This document shows positions 16,799-26,111 of a stretch of DNA of 64,000 nucleotides, piece by piece. Below the pieces are notes generated by a model, which worked only from the letters and a program-made list of their open reading frames with translations, did no database searches and was not told the origin of the DNA. Origin of the DNA: Streptomyces sp. NBC_01314 (GTDB lineage Bacteria; Actinomycetota; Actinomycetes; Streptomycetales; Streptomycetaceae); contig NZ_CP108394.1 in assembly GCF_041435215.1 (NCBI RefSeq), positions 8,494,001-8,558,000 of the forward strand, given 5' to 3'. How positions within the stretch are numbered: position 1 is the first letter of the stretch; each line of letters opens with the position of its first letter. Both the position numbers and the translations under genes were made by a program.

Positions 16799-18211
16799 TC
16801 ACCTGGGCGGCAGTACCCCGCACAGCGCCTCCAGTGCCGCTCCGTACGCGTGCTCCGGGGGCGTCGCGTACCCCACGACGAGCCCGTCCGGCGCCTCCCC
16901 GGTGGCCTCCGGATGCCGGAACTCCGCAAGGCCGTCGAGCGCGACGCCCCGCCAGGCCGCCGCCTTCACGGCGGACCGCTCGGTCCCGGGCGGCAGCCGC
17001 AGCACGGCGTGCAGCCCGGCGGAGATGCCGGTGACCTCGATGTGCGGCGCATGCGTGGCGAGGGCCGCGACGAGCCGGTCCCGCCGTGCACGGTACCGCT
17101 GCCGCATACGCCGCACATGACGGTCGTACGCCCCGCGGACCACGAAGTCCGCGAGCGCCAACTGCTCCGGCACACTCGCCCACGCCTCCCGCTCGCCCTT
17201 GGCCTCCCGCACGGCGTCCACGTACCGCTCCGGCAGCACCATCCACCCCAGCCGCAGCGCCGGAGACAGGCTCTTGCTCACCGAACCGATGTGCACGACC
17301 CGCTCGGGATCCAGCCCCTGCACGGCACCCACGGGCTTGCGGTCGTAGCGGAACTCCCCGTCGTAGTCGTCCTCCAGAATCAGCCCGCCACGCGCGCGTG
17401 CCCAGTCCACGACAGCGGCACGCCGAACCGGATGCAGCGGCCCACCCGTCGGGAACTGATGCGCGGGCGTGAGCAGCACGGCCCGCTCCCGGCCCAGCCC
17501 GTCCACCCGGGCACCGTCCTCGTCGAGCGGCAACGGAACCGTCCGTACGGAGGCCGCCGTCAGCAGCTCACGATGAAAGCCCAGACCGTACGACTCCACG
17601 GCCACCGGCCCCCGCAGCACCCGGCCGTGGAACAACAGCCGGAGCGCGTGCGCGAAGCCGGAGCAGATCACGATCCGCGACGGCTCGGTCCGCACGCCAC
17701 GCGCGCGTGCCAGATACTCGGTGAGCGCCTCTCGCAGCTCGCTGCGGCCGGCCGGATCACCCGGCCCGAACGCCTCGTTGGGTGCCTGGGTCAATGCCCT
17801 GCGGTACGACGCCGCCCAGGCGGCCCGCGGGAACGCCGAAGCGTCCGGCGTGCCCTGCCGCAGATCGTGCCACGGTCCACGCGCGCGTGGAGGCGCCTTC
17901 CGGGGTACGCGCGCGGGGGCGCCCAGCGGCTCGGCCCGTTCGGCGACCCGCGTACCCGACCCCTGTCGTGCCGTCAGCCAGCCCTCCGCGACCAGCTCCG
18001 CGTACGCGTCGGCGACCGTGTTGCGCGCGACGCCCAGGTCCGCGGCGAGCGAACGGTACGGCGGCAACCGGGTCCCGGGAGGGAGCCGACCGCCACGCAC
18101 CGCGTCCCGCAACGCCCGGATCAACGCCGCCCGCCGCCCGCCCCCGCCGGACAGTTCGAGATGCAGATCGGCCCCGATCCGCTCGGCTGAATTGACCCAT
18201 GAATCCACCAT
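16799..18211 (-). CDS. MocR/PdxR-type GntR regulator with aminotransferase-like domain
   Basis: The product has 470 residues. The N-terminal winged helix of the GntR type occupies about residues 18-92 ([47 protein letters not shown]). A fold-type I PLP domain follows, with the PLP-binding lysine in [17 protein letters not shown] and the aspartate in [14 protein letters not shown]. MocR proteins sense PLP or amino-compound ligands and control vitamin B6 or amino-acid pathways. It is divergent from the AhpD-like gene with overlapping 5' ends (ATG 18211 versus 18259), so control of that gene is likely (inference). No pdxS/pdxT is nearby. Confidence 0.93.
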   Translation of the reverse strand: MVDSWVNSAERIGADLHLELSGGGGRRAALIRALRDAVRGGRLPPGTRLPPYRSLAADLGVARNTVADAYAELVAEGWLTARQGSGTRVAERAEPLGAPARVPRKAPPRARGPWHDLRQGTPDASAFPRAAWAASYRRALTQAPNEAFGPGDPAGRSELREALTEYLARARGVRTEPSRIVICSGFAHALRLLFHGRVLRGPVAVESYGLGFHRELLTAASVRTVPLPLDEDGARVDGLGRERAVLLTPAHQFPTGGPLHPVRRAAVVDWARARGGLILEDDYDGEFRYDRKPVGAVQGLDPERVVHIGSVSKSLSPALRLGWMVLPERYVDAVREAKGEREAWASVPEQLALADFVVRGAYDRHVRRMRQRYRARRDRLVAALATHAPHIEVTGISAGLHAVLRLPPGTERSAVKAAAWRGVALDGLAEFRHPEATGEAPDGLVVGYATPPEHAYGAALEALCGVLPPR

Positions 18212-18258
18212 GGAAATGCACCCTATGGCAGGTCTTTCCGCCCCATAGATTCATCGTC

Positions 18259-18864
18259 ATGACGACGAGCACGACGAGCACGACGTACATGGCGAGCACG
18301 ACGGACGCCATGCACAGCACGGACGCCATGCACAGCACGGACGCGAGGAACAGCACGGATGTGAGGACCGGCACGGATGTGAGGACCGCCACCATCACGG
18401 CGGGCCCCGTAGCCGCGTCTCCTCGCCTCGACTTCGCGAAGTCCGCCCGAAACGCCTTCCGCGCCCTCATCGGCTTCGACGCGGCGGCCCGCGAGGGCAT
18501 CGACCCGGCCCTGGTCGAACTGATCCAGATCCGTGCCTCCCACATCAACCACTGCGCCTACTGCCTCCACATGCACACCAACGACGCCCGCAAGGCAGGC
18601 GAGAACGAGGACCGGCTCCACATGATCCCGGTCTGGCGGGAGGCCCGGCACTTCTTCACCGCCCGCGAACAGGCCGCTCTGGCCCTCACCGAAGCGGTCA
18701 CCCTCGTCGCCGACGGTGGCGTCCCCGACGACATCTACGCCGAAGCCGCCACCCACTTCGACGACACCGAACTGGCCCACGTCCTCGCCCTGATCTTCAC
18801 GATCAACACGTGGAACCGCATTGCTCTCTCCACGACCAAGCAAGCCGGCACGGACACCCGCTGA
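18259..18864 (+). CDS. carboxymuconolactone decarboxylase family (AhpD-like) protein
   Basis: The product has 201 residues. ATG 18259 lies about 8 bases after a TAGATT -10-like box, so it is probably leaderless; upstream in-frame ATGs lie within the divergent MocR gene. The CMD fold carries the AhpD-type redox motif CAYCLHMH (Cys-x2-Cys with downstream His), typical of alkylhydroperoxidase-like proteins that protect against peroxides. The first 50 residues are abnormal: a Thr/Ser/Asp-rich segment built from repeats of about six residues (MHSTDA, MHSTDA, RNSTDV, RTGTDV), encoded by an 18-bp DNA repeat. The core alone would be a normal 150-residue AhpD-like protein. Regulation by the divergent MocR protein is probable. 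Confidence 0.88.
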   Translation: MTTSTTSTTYMASTTDAMHSTDAMHSTDARNSTDVRTGTDVRTATITAGPVAASPRLDFAKSARNAFRALIGFDAAAREGIDPALVELIQIRASHINHCAYCLHMHTNDARKAGENEDRLHMIPVWREARHFFTAREQAALALTEAVTLVADGGVPDDIYAEAATHFDDTELAHVLALIFTINTWNRIALSTTKQAGTDTR

Positions 18865-19072
18865 ACCGACCGGCCCGACCCCGGCGCCGACCTGCCCGGC
18901 CACCGGCGCTCCGGCCGGCCCGACTGCCGGAAGAGCGGGCCGACCCCGCTCACTCCACTCCGCCGCAGGGGAGATCACCCCGACGGCGCGACCCGCGGTT
19001 ACCGACCCGGCCGCTGCCCGATGTCGGTGGCTTGCCCCGGGGTCGGTGGCCTGCCCGCCCCGCGGTCAGTGG

Positions 19073-20560
19073 TCACGCCGTCATGGGGCGGTCGTACGGC
19101 CCGATCGGTGCCGGCAGTCGCTCCGTCCCGGTCAGCCGGTGGTCGACCGCGGCGGCCACCGCCCGCCCCTCGGCGATGGCCCAGACGACGAGGGACTGCC
19201 CACGGGCGGCGTCGCCGGCGGCGTACACACCGGGCACGGTGGTCGCGAAGTCCGGCCCCCGCGTGATCGTCCCGCGCGGATCGAGGGCCAGCCCCAGCTG
19301 CTCGACGAGCCCGTCGTGGCGGTCCGGCCCGGAGAACCCGAGCGCGAGCAGGACGAGATCGGCGGGCAGTGTCCGCCCGGTACCGGGCCGGGCCTGCCGA
19401 CGATCGTCCACCTCGACCAGGTGCAACGCCCGTACGTGCCCCGCCTCGTCCCCGGTGAACCGGAGCGTGGATGCCGCGAAGAGCCGCGCGTCCGCGTGCG
19501 CCACCGACGCCGACCGGAGGTCGCGCGCCTCCTCGTGCGCCGCCGATAGCCGGTACACCTTCGGATAGGTCGGCCACGGATCGACGTCCTCGTCGCGCTC
19601 AGCCTCCGGCAGCGGATAGATGTCCAACTGCGTCACCGACGCGGCCCCTTCCCGCACCGCAGTCCCCAGACAGTCCGCCCCCGTGTCACCACCCCCGACG
19701 ATCACCACATGCTTACCGGCCGCCGACAACGGCGACACCGCCAGATCCCCCTCGCACACCCGGTCGGCCAGTGGCAGATACTCCATCGCCTGATGAATCC
19801 CGCCCAACTCCCGCCCGGGCACATCCAGTTCCCGCCAGGCCGTCGCCCCCGTGGCTATCACCACCGCGTCGTACCGGGCCCGCAGCTCAGCCGCGCCGAT
19901 GTCCTTCCCCACCGCGGTCGACGTACGGAATTTCGTGCCCTCCGCCCGCATCTGCTCCAACCGCCGGTCCAGATGCCGCTTCTCCATCTTGAACGCCGGG
20001 ATCCCGTACCGCAGCAGCCCCCCGATCCGGTCGGCCCGTTCGTACACGGCGACCGTGTGCCCGGCCCGCGTCAGCTGCTGTGCCGCCGCCAGCCCGGTGG
20101 GCCCGGAGCCGATGACGGCGACCGTCCTCCCGGAGAGCCGGTCGGGCGGACGCGGCTGCGTGAAACCGTCCTCCCAGGCCCGGTCCGCGATGGCCACCTC
20201 CACGTTCTTGATGGTGACCGCGGGCTGATTGATCGCCAGCACACACCCCGCCTCGCACGGCGCGGGACACAAGCGCCCGGTGAACTCGGGGAAGTTGTTC
20301 GTGGCGTGCAGCCGGTCGCTCGCCGCCCGCCAGTCCTCCCGCGACACGAGATCGTTCCACTCGGGGATCAGATTCCCCAGCGGACAGGCGTCGTGGCAGA
20401 ACGGGACACCGCAGTCCATACAGCGGTCGGCCTGCTTGCTGATGATCGGCAGAAGCGCCCCCGGGACATACACCTCGTCCCAGTCCCGCACCCGCTCCTC
20501 CACGGGCCGACGGGGCCACTCCTCGCGCGGGGTGGTCAGAAAACCCTTGGGATCGGCCAT
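19073..20560 (-). CDS. gltD: glutamate synthase small subunit (GltD-type) oxidoreductase
   Basis: The product has 495 residues from ATG 20560 (GAGGGAG upstream); an in-frame extension to 20674 is ignored. The N-terminal [4Fe-4S] region has CMDCGVPFCHDACPLGNLIPEW and CPAPCEAGC, followed by the FAD-binding VAVIGSGPTGLAAAQQL near residue 150 and the NADPH-binding VVIVGGGDTGADCLG near residue 290. GltD passes NADPH electrons to the GltB subunit, which makes glutamate from glutamine and 2-oxoglutarate. No gltB is in the window: the upstream gene is a DUF1772 protein. It may be a second, unlinked copy or a GltD-like reductase serving another partner. Confidence 0.88.
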   Translation of the reverse strand: MADPKGFLTTPREEWPRRPVEERVRDWDEVYVPGALLPIISKQADRCMDCGVPFCHDACPLGNLIPEWNDLVSREDWRAASDRLHATNNFPEFTGRLCPAPCEAGCVLAINQPAVTIKNVEVAIADRAWEDGFTQPRPPDRLSGRTVAVIGSGPTGLAAAQQLTRAGHTVAVYERADRIGGLLRYGIPAFKMEKRHLDRRLEQMRAEGTKFRTSTAVGKDIGAAELRARYDAVVIATGATAWRELDVPGRELGGIHQAMEYLPLADRVCEGDLAVSPLSAAGKHVVIVGGGDTGADCLGTAVREGAASVTQLDIYPLPEAERDEDVDPWPTYPKVYRLSAAHEEARDLRSASVAHADARLFAASTLRFTGDEAGHVRALHLVEVDDRRQARPGTGRTLPADLVLLALGFSGPDRHDGLVEQLGLALDPRGTITRGPDFATTVPGVYAAGDAARGQSLVVWAIAEGRAVAAAVDHRLTGTERLPAPIGPYDRPMTA

Positions 20561-20714
20561 GGCCGTCTCCCTCACGTATGGCGTACGCGTACGGGCAGGG
20601 CCGTACACCGGCGGACTCGGATCGGCATGAGGGCCGGGGCGCGAAGCGCGAGGCTGCGCGCCTGGGGGCGGCACTCTCTCCCCGCAACGATACGGTGCGC
20701 CCGCCGCCCCCGCC

Positions 20715-21194
20715 TCAGGCGAGCGCCAGCAGATACGACAGGGCCGCGGCGGCCGACGCGACCGACCGGACGGTGTTCCATCTCGTCCACTGGCTCACGT
20801 ACTCCCGCCAGTACCCGGCGGCCTCCGCCGTGCCCGCGTCCAGCTTGGCGAGCGTCTCGTTGCGCGGCACGTTCGCCACCATCGTGACCCCGAAGCAGCC
20901 GAACAGATACAGCGCGCTGCCCAGCAGCAGTTCCACCCTGCCCTCGTCCGGCCACAGTACGAACGTCACGACGGCCAGCACGGCGCACAGCACCGCCGTA
21001 CCCACGAACACGAGCATGAACGCCGGTGTCAGCGCGCTCACATTGATCGCCTGCATCGCGGCCACGCCCTGCGCGGGCGGCAACGACGCCAGCCCCTTCA
21101 TCACGAACGTCGAGAACCCGCAGAACACGCCTGCCACGATCCCCGTCCCGAGCAGGCCCAGCACCGTCAGCACGAAGTACGGCCCATCGATCAT
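20715..21194 (-). CDS. DUF1772 (anthrone oxygenase-like) membrane protein
   Basis: The product has 159 residues from ATG 21194, preceded by GGGAG; ATGs 18 and 60 bases further upstream are alternatives. Four hydrophobic helices and the signature NVPRNETLAKLD followed by a Trp-rich segment (YWREYVSQWTRWNTVR) define DUF1772, integral membrane proteins that include fungal anthrone oxygenases. Its bacterial role is unknown. It is divergent from no gene within 150 bp and stands alone upstream of gltD. Confidence 0.85.
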   Translation of the reverse strand: MIDGPYFVLTVLGLLGTGIVAGVFCGFSTFVMKGLASLPPAQGVAAMQAINVSALTPAFMLVFVGTAVLCAVLAVVTFVLWPDEGRVELLLGSALYLFGCFGVTMVANVPRNETLAKLDAGTAEAAGYWREYVSQWTRWNTVRSVASAAAALSYLLALA

Positions 21195-21361
21195 GTCCGC
21201 TCCCACATCCATCCCCCGAATCCAAGAACCCTGCATCCCACCTGCCGTCACCACAAGTGAACATTCGCACGGTCACAGTCACCATGGCCGAGATGCGCAC
21301 CCCCCTACGCGAACGTCCAACACCCGCTCCAGCGATGCTCACCCCCTTCATCCGGTCCTTT

Positions 21362-22045
21362 TCAGCCCACCGCCCGCCACTCCCGCAGTGTCGTCTCCAC
21401 CAGCCCCGCGATCCGACGTCGCGCCTCGTGCCGGGGCACGCCGGTCATCAGCAGCCGGTCGTACGGCGTGTCCACGTGCCGTACGGATGCGATGACCGCC
21501 GAGGTCACCGCGACCTGGGACAGGGCACGTCCCGCCGCGCTACGGCCGACGCGGCCGCTGCCGCGCAACGAGGCGTGGGCGGCGATCTCCCGGGCGCGCT
21601 CGGCCGGGCACGCGGGGAACAGGCGTCGTATCTCCGTGGCGAACGCGGCCGTGAAGCGCACGTCCTCCGCCGCCCGCCGCCGGGCGTCCCGCAGTCGACG
21701 GCGGCGTCGCGCCTCCGCGTCCGCCAGACACCGTTCCTCGGCGCGGGAGAGCGCCGCCTCCTCGACCAGGACGCCCTGCCGCTCGTACCGGCTCCGGCGG
21801 CGGTTGAACCGTACGACCACGGCCGACAGCGAACTCCCCTCCCGGGCTCGCCGTGTGAGCGCGGTGTCGCCCCGGGGCAGGAACACCAGGTGCCCGAGGT
21901 CCGCGCAGTCCAGGCAGCGCGGCGCTCCCTCCTCCAGCACCAGCAGCGCCACCGGGCCGCTCCGGCATTCGGCGCAGTGCCTCTTCCTGAGTGCCTGCAC
22001 GACGACAAGTCCGGTACGGGACGGGGGAGTAGCGAGCGCTGCCAT
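21362..22045 (-). CDS. DUF2293 domain-containing protein
   Basis: The product has 227 residues from ATG 22045. A zinc-ribbon-like pair of CxxC motifs (HCAECRSG, RCLDCADLG) precedes a strongly basic Arg-rich helix region (about residues 115-145, RRRRRLRDARRRAAEDVRF). The DUF2293 part follows, from TEIRRLFPACPAERAREIAAHA to RHVDTPYDRLLMTGVPRHEAR. The charge and zinc ribbon suggest nucleic-acid binding (inference). Divergent from the kinase-like gene with 89 bases between starts. Confidence 0.8.
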   Translation of the reverse strand: MAALATPPSRTGLVVVQALRKRHCAECRSGPVALLVLEEGAPRCLDCADLGHLVFLPRGDTALTRRAREGSSLSAVVVRFNRRRSRYERQGVLVEEAALSRAEERCLADAEARRRRRLRDARRRAAEDVRFTAAFATEIRRLFPACPAERAREIAAHASLRGSGRVGRSAAGRALSQVAVTSAVIASVRHVDTPYDRLLMTGVPRHEARRRIAGLVETTLREWRAVG

Positions 22046-22134
22046 ACGCGATTCATTCCCCCTGGTGGCCGCATGGGCACGTGGTCGTCGGCCCGGCCTC
22101 TCCACCGGCTCGGCGCGGTCGGCCGCGCGGCATC

Positions 22135-22776
22135 ATGGGCCGTGTGCGAATCGAAGCGATCACCTGGGAACGGCTCGGCGACCTCCTCGCCGACCGCCTC
22201 CTCGACCTGAAGCCGGACGACGGCTCGCCCTGGCCGCGCATCGCCTTCGACGGCGCCCCGGCCGCCCGCCCGGGAGACCTCGCGGTACGGGTGTCGGAGG
22301 CACTGCGCATACGCGGTCGACCCTCGCTCATCGTGGGCACCGAGGGGTTTCTCCGGCCCGCCTCGCTCCGGTTCGAGTACGGCCACGAGGACGTGGAGGC
22401 GTACTACGACGGCTGGTTCGACACCGCCGCCCTGTGGCGCGAGGTCTTCGGCCCGCTCGACCCCGGCGGCACGGGCCGGGTGCTGCCCGACCTCTGGGAC
22501 CCCACCACCGACCGCGCGACCCGCAGCCCCTACGTCCAACTCCCGCCCGGCGCGATCCTGCTGACGCACGGCCCCCTCCTCCTGAAGCACTGGTTCCCTT
22601 TCGATCTGACCGTCCATGTCCTCCTCTCCCCGGGCGCCCTGCGTCGCCGCACCCCTGAGGGTGAGCACTGGACCCTCCCCGCCTTCGAGCGCTACGCGGC
22701 GGAGACCGACCCGGCCGGCACCGCCGATGTCCTGGTACGCGCCGACGACCCACGGCACCCGGCCTGGAACGGTTGA
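22135..22776 (+). CDS. uridine kinase-like protein lacking a canonical P-loop
   Basis: The product has 213 residues from ATG 22135 (GTG 22144 is an alternative; no clear Shine-Dalgarno). It follows the actinobacterial uridine-kinase-like pattern: IAFDGAPAARPGDLA where a Walker A motif would be, LIVGTEGFLRPASLRFEYGHED, DAYYDG-type YYDGWFD, and the lid region LLTHGPLLLKHWF. The Gly-Lys-Ser/Thr of the P-loop is missing, replaced by Ala-Arg-Pro, so ATP binding in the usual way is doubtful. It may be a catalytically altered member or a regulatory paralogue. Confidence 0.65.
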   Translation: MGRVRIEAITWERLGDLLADRLLDLKPDDGSPWPRIAFDGAPAARPGDLAVRVSEALRIRGRPSLIVGTEGFLRPASLRFEYGHEDVEAYYDGWFDTAALWREVFGPLDPGGTGRVLPDLWDPTTDRATRSPYVQLPPGAILLTHGPLLLKHWFPFDLTVHVLLSPGALRRRTPEGEHWTLPAFERYAAETDPAGTADVLVRADDPRHPAWNG

Positions 22777-22824
22777 CGCACGGGGCAGCCCGGACAACCG
22801 CCGACGGCGGCGCCACCCTCCCGC

Positions 22825-23049
22825 CTGTTCCAGCGGGACCCGCGCGTCGGCCTCTCGGTCTTCGAACTGACCAATCCCTACATTTCCGCCGAGATCAGCG
22901 GTATCGCCGGCATATTCCCCGACGTGGACGAACGCCTCCCGTACGAGCCCTCGCACAAGTTCGGCGTCGACCCTCCAGTGGAGAAGGACGACGAGGTCCG
23001 CGTGATCATCCGGGTCGTTCCGGAGAGGATCGTCCACTTCGCGGCCTGA
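22825..23049 (+). pseudogene. 5'-truncated PPOX-class F420-dependent oxidoreductase remnant
   Basis: In the frame of the preceding kinase-like gene, after its stop, an open stretch reads LFQRDPRVGLSVFELTNPY at its start and VRVIIRVVPERIVHFAA at the end, the beginning and end of the flavin/F420-binding split barrel of PPOX-class enzymes. There is no start codon, the first third is absent, and the middle seems shortened. It is best read as a degraded gene. Confidence 0.55.
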
Positions 23050-23185
23050 GGCCCACCCGGGTCCGGCGGGGGCGCGGTGGTGTCCTTCCGAGTGCGCTTC
23101 ACCCCGGTCGCGGCAAGAATGTAGGGCGCCGGGACTAGCGGTGCGTCCTGCGCCGCGCCGGCCGTCCGGCAACGGGAGGTACTAC

Positions 23186-23614
23186 ATGACCACCGCCGGA
23201 GACATCATGCACCGCGGAGCCCAGTGGATCCCCGCACACGAGACCCTGGACCGCGCCGCGCAGCTGATGCGCCAGCTGAACGTCGGAGCACTCCCCATCA
23301 GCGACCAGAACGAACGGCTCTGCGGCATCCTCACCGACCGCGACATCGTCGTCGGCTGTGTCGCCCTGGGACACGACCCGACGACGATCACGGCGGGCGA
23401 GATGGCCAAGGGCACACCGCGCTGGATCGACGCCAATGCCGACATCGGTGAGGTGCTCGACGAGATGAAGGGGCACCAGATCCGCCGGCTCCCGGTGATC
23501 GAGAACAAGCGTCTCGTCGGCATGATCAGCGAAGCCGACCTGGCCCATCATCTGTCGGACGACCAGATCGCCGCCTGGGTCGAGAGCGTCTACGCGAAGA
23601 GCACGACGCACTGA
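23186..23614 (+). CDS. CBS domain pair protein
   Basis: The product has 142 residues from ATG 23186, with GGGAGG eight bases upstream. Two CBS domains fill the protein: MTTAGDIMHRGAQWIPAHETLDRAAQLM with ALPISDQNERLCGILTDRDIV, and MAKGTPRWIDANADIGEVLDEM with LPVIENKRLVGMISEADLA. CBS pairs bind adenosyl nucleotides as energy sensors. Stand-alone CBS proteins of this size are common in streptomycetes and some are stress-induced. No enzymatic domain is attached. Confidence 0.92.
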   Translation: MTTAGDIMHRGAQWIPAHETLDRAAQLMRQLNVGALPISDQNERLCGILTDRDIVVGCVALGHDPTTITAGEMAKGTPRWIDANADIGEVLDEMKGHQIRRLPVIENKRLVGMISEADLAHHLSDDQIAAWVESVYAKSTTH

Positions 23615-23668
23615 CCCGACCGACCGCTTCCCCGCTCCCCGCTTCGTCCCCCGCTCCCGCTTACGGAG

Positions 23669-24796
23669 TCACAGCCACCCGTTGCGCTTGAAGCCTCGGT
23701 AGAGGGTGACGCAGCCGGTGGCTATGACTCCCAGGACCAGCGGATAGCCGAACTTCCAGTGCAGCTCGGGCATGTGCTCGAAGTTCATGCCGTACACCCC
23801 GCACACCATGGTCGGCACGGCGATCAGCGCCGCCCACGCCGTGATCCTCCGCATGTCCTCGTTCTGCGCGACGCTGACCTGCGCCAGGTGCGCCTGCAGA
23901 ATCGAGTTCAGTAGTTCGTCGAACGCGGCGATCTGCTCGGTGGCCCGCAGCAGGTGGTCGGAGACGTCCCGGAAGTAGGCTTGTATCTCCGGGTCGACCA
24001 CCCGGATCGGTCGTGAGGTCAGTTCCAGGAGCGGGCGGGCGAGCGGGGCCACCGCCCGCTTCAGTTCGAGCAGTTCGCGCTTGAGCTGGTAGATGCGCCC
24101 AGGGTCGACGCGCGCGCCGTTCGCGGCGAACACATCGGTCTCGACCTGGTCGATGTCCGTCTGGACCGAGTCCGTGACGTTCAGGTAGTCGTCGACCACG
24201 TGGTCCGCGATCGCGTGCAGCACCGCGGCCGGTCCCTTGGACAACTGCTCCGGGTCCGCCTCCAGTTCCTCGCGCAGGGGGCCGAGAGAGCCGTGCCGTC
24301 CGTGCCGAACCGTGATCACGAAGTCGGCGCCGACGAAGACCATGATCTCGCCGGTGTGCACCACCTCGCTGGTCGCGGTCAGTTCGGTGTGCTCGACGTA
24401 GCAGACCGTCTTGAACACCGCGAACAGTGTGTCGCCGTACCGCTCCAGTTTCGGGCGCTGATGGGCCTCGACCGCGTCCTCGACCGCCAGCGGGTGCAGG
24501 TCGAAGAGCTCGGCGATGCCGGCGAACTCCCGCTGCGTCGGTTCGTGCAGCCCCAGCCACACGAAGCCGTGGTCGTGCCTGCGGACCTGCTTGACGGCCT
24601 CGACGACATCGCGGCCGCCGGGGGAGCGGACGCCCTTGTGGTACGTCACGCAGTTCACCACCGAGGTGCCCAGCGGGGAGCGGGCCGGATGGCTGAGGTC
24701 GACGCGGGGGCGCCTTCGGGCCAGCCGTGCCATCCTGCGGAGGCCGCCGACCTTGTCGAGGCCGGCGACCTTGCGCAGATTCCCTGCCATGGACAT
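23669..24796 (-). CDS. corA: CorA family magnesium/cobalt transporter
   Basis: The product has 375 residues from ATG 24796 (AAGGAG six bases upstream); a longer ORF to 25003 would run into the 14-bp repeat array. The N-terminal cytosolic domain contains LHEPTQREFAGIAELFDLHPLAVED, typical for CorA. Two C-terminal membrane helices are separated by the selectivity loop YGMNFEHMPEL, with the diagnostic GMN motif. CorA pentamers import Mg2+, Co2+ or Ni2+ down the membrane potential. Downstream of and convergent with the CBS gene. Confidence 0.95.
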   Translation of the reverse strand: MSMAGNLRKVAGLDKVGGLRRMARLARRRPRVDLSHPARSPLGTSVVNCVTYHKGVRSPGGRDVVEAVKQVRRHDHGFVWLGLHEPTQREFAGIAELFDLHPLAVEDAVEAHQRPKLERYGDTLFAVFKTVCYVEHTELTATSEVVHTGEIMVFVGADFVITVRHGRHGSLGPLREELEADPEQLSKGPAAVLHAIADHVVDDYLNVTDSVQTDIDQVETDVFAANGARVDPGRIYQLKRELLELKRAVAPLARPLLELTSRPIRVVDPEIQAYFRDVSDHLLRATEQIAAFDELLNSILQAHLAQVSVAQNEDMRRITAWAALIAVPTMVCGVYGMNFEHMPELHWKFGYPLVLGVIATGCVTLYRGFKRNGWL

Positions 24797-24922
24797 CTGG
24801 GTCTCCTTGCGTGGGTCTCCTCGCACCGCACTCCGTGCCGTGTCGCGCCAGTTTGCCAGGGCCGAACGAGTGCCGGGTAAGGCTGTGGGAACGGAACGTT
24901 CCGCTTCACTTGTAGACGTCAT

Positions 24923-25033
24923 GTTCGATCCAACCGTTCCGATCCAACCGTTCCGATCCAACCGTTCCGATCCAACCGTTCCGATCCAACCGTTCCGATC
25001 CAACCGTTCCGATCCAGCCGTTCCGATCAGGTC
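24923..25033. repeat. 14-bp tandem array, about eight units
   Basis: GTTCCGATCCAACC units start at 24936, 24950, 24964, 24978, 24992 and 25006, with degenerate units on both sides. It lies between the divergent corA and methyltransferase genes. A second 14-bp array of unrelated sequence is at 7790. Confidence 0.9.
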
Positions 25034-25161
25034 GTTCAGATCCGGCCCTTCGGTGGAGCCATCCCGATCCGGCCCTCCGATCCGGTGGCCGTCGGGGCGA
25101 CCTCGCGGACTGCTGGAGAGTCGCTATTAGTGACAAGTCGGCTAAATGGGATGATCGCGGC

Positions 25162-25959
25162 ATGATGCGAACCGACGGGTATCTCCTCGACCACCGGCAG
25201 GCCGAGACGGGCCAGGGCCCCGACGCCTTCGCCACGCTCTTCGACCCCACGACGTTCCGGCACCTGGAGGGTTTCGGTCTGGGCTCCGGCTGGCGATGCT
25301 GGGAGGTCGGCGCGGGCGGCACGTCCGTGGTCTCCTGGCTGGCCAAGAAGGTCGGACCGACCGGCAAGGTCATGGCGACCGACACCGACATCTCATGGGC
25401 CGTCCCCTCGGTCACCCGCCCCCCGGTCGAGGCCCGCGTCCACCACGTGGGCGTGGACCAGCCGCCGGGGGACGGCTTCGACCTCGTCCACGCCCGGCTC
25501 GCCCTGGCCCAGGCGCCGGACCGCGAGCGAGCACTGCTGTCGATGATCAAGGCTCTGCGTCCCGGCGGACGGCTCCTGATCGAGGACGCCGACCCCGCCC
25601 TCCAGCCCCTGGCCTGCCTCGAGGAATCCGGCCCCGAGCACCAGCTGGCGAACCGGCTCCGCGAAGCCGTCCGCGCGCTGCTCGCCGAACGTGGAATCGA
25701 CCCGGCGCACGGCCGCCGGCTCCCGCGCCTGCTGCGCGCGGCGGGACTGCGGGGTGTGGAGGCCGACGCGCACTTTCCCATCGCCTCGACGGCCTGTGCC
25801 GCGCTGGAGTCGGCGACGATCGCCCAGCTCCGCGAAGCGCTCGTCACGGCGAACCTCGCCACGGTAGAGGAGATCGACCGGCATCTGGCCAACGTGGCCT
25901 CCGGCGCGATGAACATCGCCGCCCCGCCACTGATCTCGGCGTGGGGACGGAAGGCGTAA
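25162..25959 (+). CDS. class I SAM-dependent methyltransferase
   Basis: The product has 265 residues from ATG 25162, probably leaderless (a GTGACA -35-like box about 30 bases upstream, no Shine-Dalgarno). Motif I is CWEVGAGGTSVVSWLA, followed by the acidic residue in VMATDTD, a post-motif DLVHARLALAQ and LRPGGRLLIEDADP. The target is unknown. The fold resembles small-molecule or quinone methyltransferases. It is monocistronic; downstream comes a heptamer array. Confidence 0.88.
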   Translation: MMRTDGYLLDHRQAETGQGPDAFATLFDPTTFRHLEGFGLGSGWRCWEVGAGGTSVVSWLAKKVGPTGKVMATDTDISWAVPSVTRPPVEARVHHVGVDQPPGDGFDLVHARLALAQAPDRERALLSMIKALRPGGRLLIEDADPALQPLACLEESGPEHQLANRLREAVRALLAERGIDPAHGRRLPRLLRAAGLRGVEADAHFPIASTACAALESATIAQLREALVTANLATVEEIDRHLANVASGAMNIAAPPLISAWGRKA

Positions 25960-26111
25960 CGGCATGCTCAGACCCCGGCGAGGCACAGAGCCTCGACCGG
26001 CCGGCCAAGGCCCCGGGCTCGCACAGTGACGGACGCGGCCCACGCGGCCGCGGTCGCGCGGCCGACCTCGCGCGACCGCACGGCTGCCGTCACCGGCCTC
26101 AGTCGACTATG

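Noticed and set aside
24923..25033. CRISPR-like direct repeats
   Set aside because: Units are 14 bp and directly adjacent without unique spacers, and no cas genes are near. It is a simple minisatellite; the same applies to 7790-7887.
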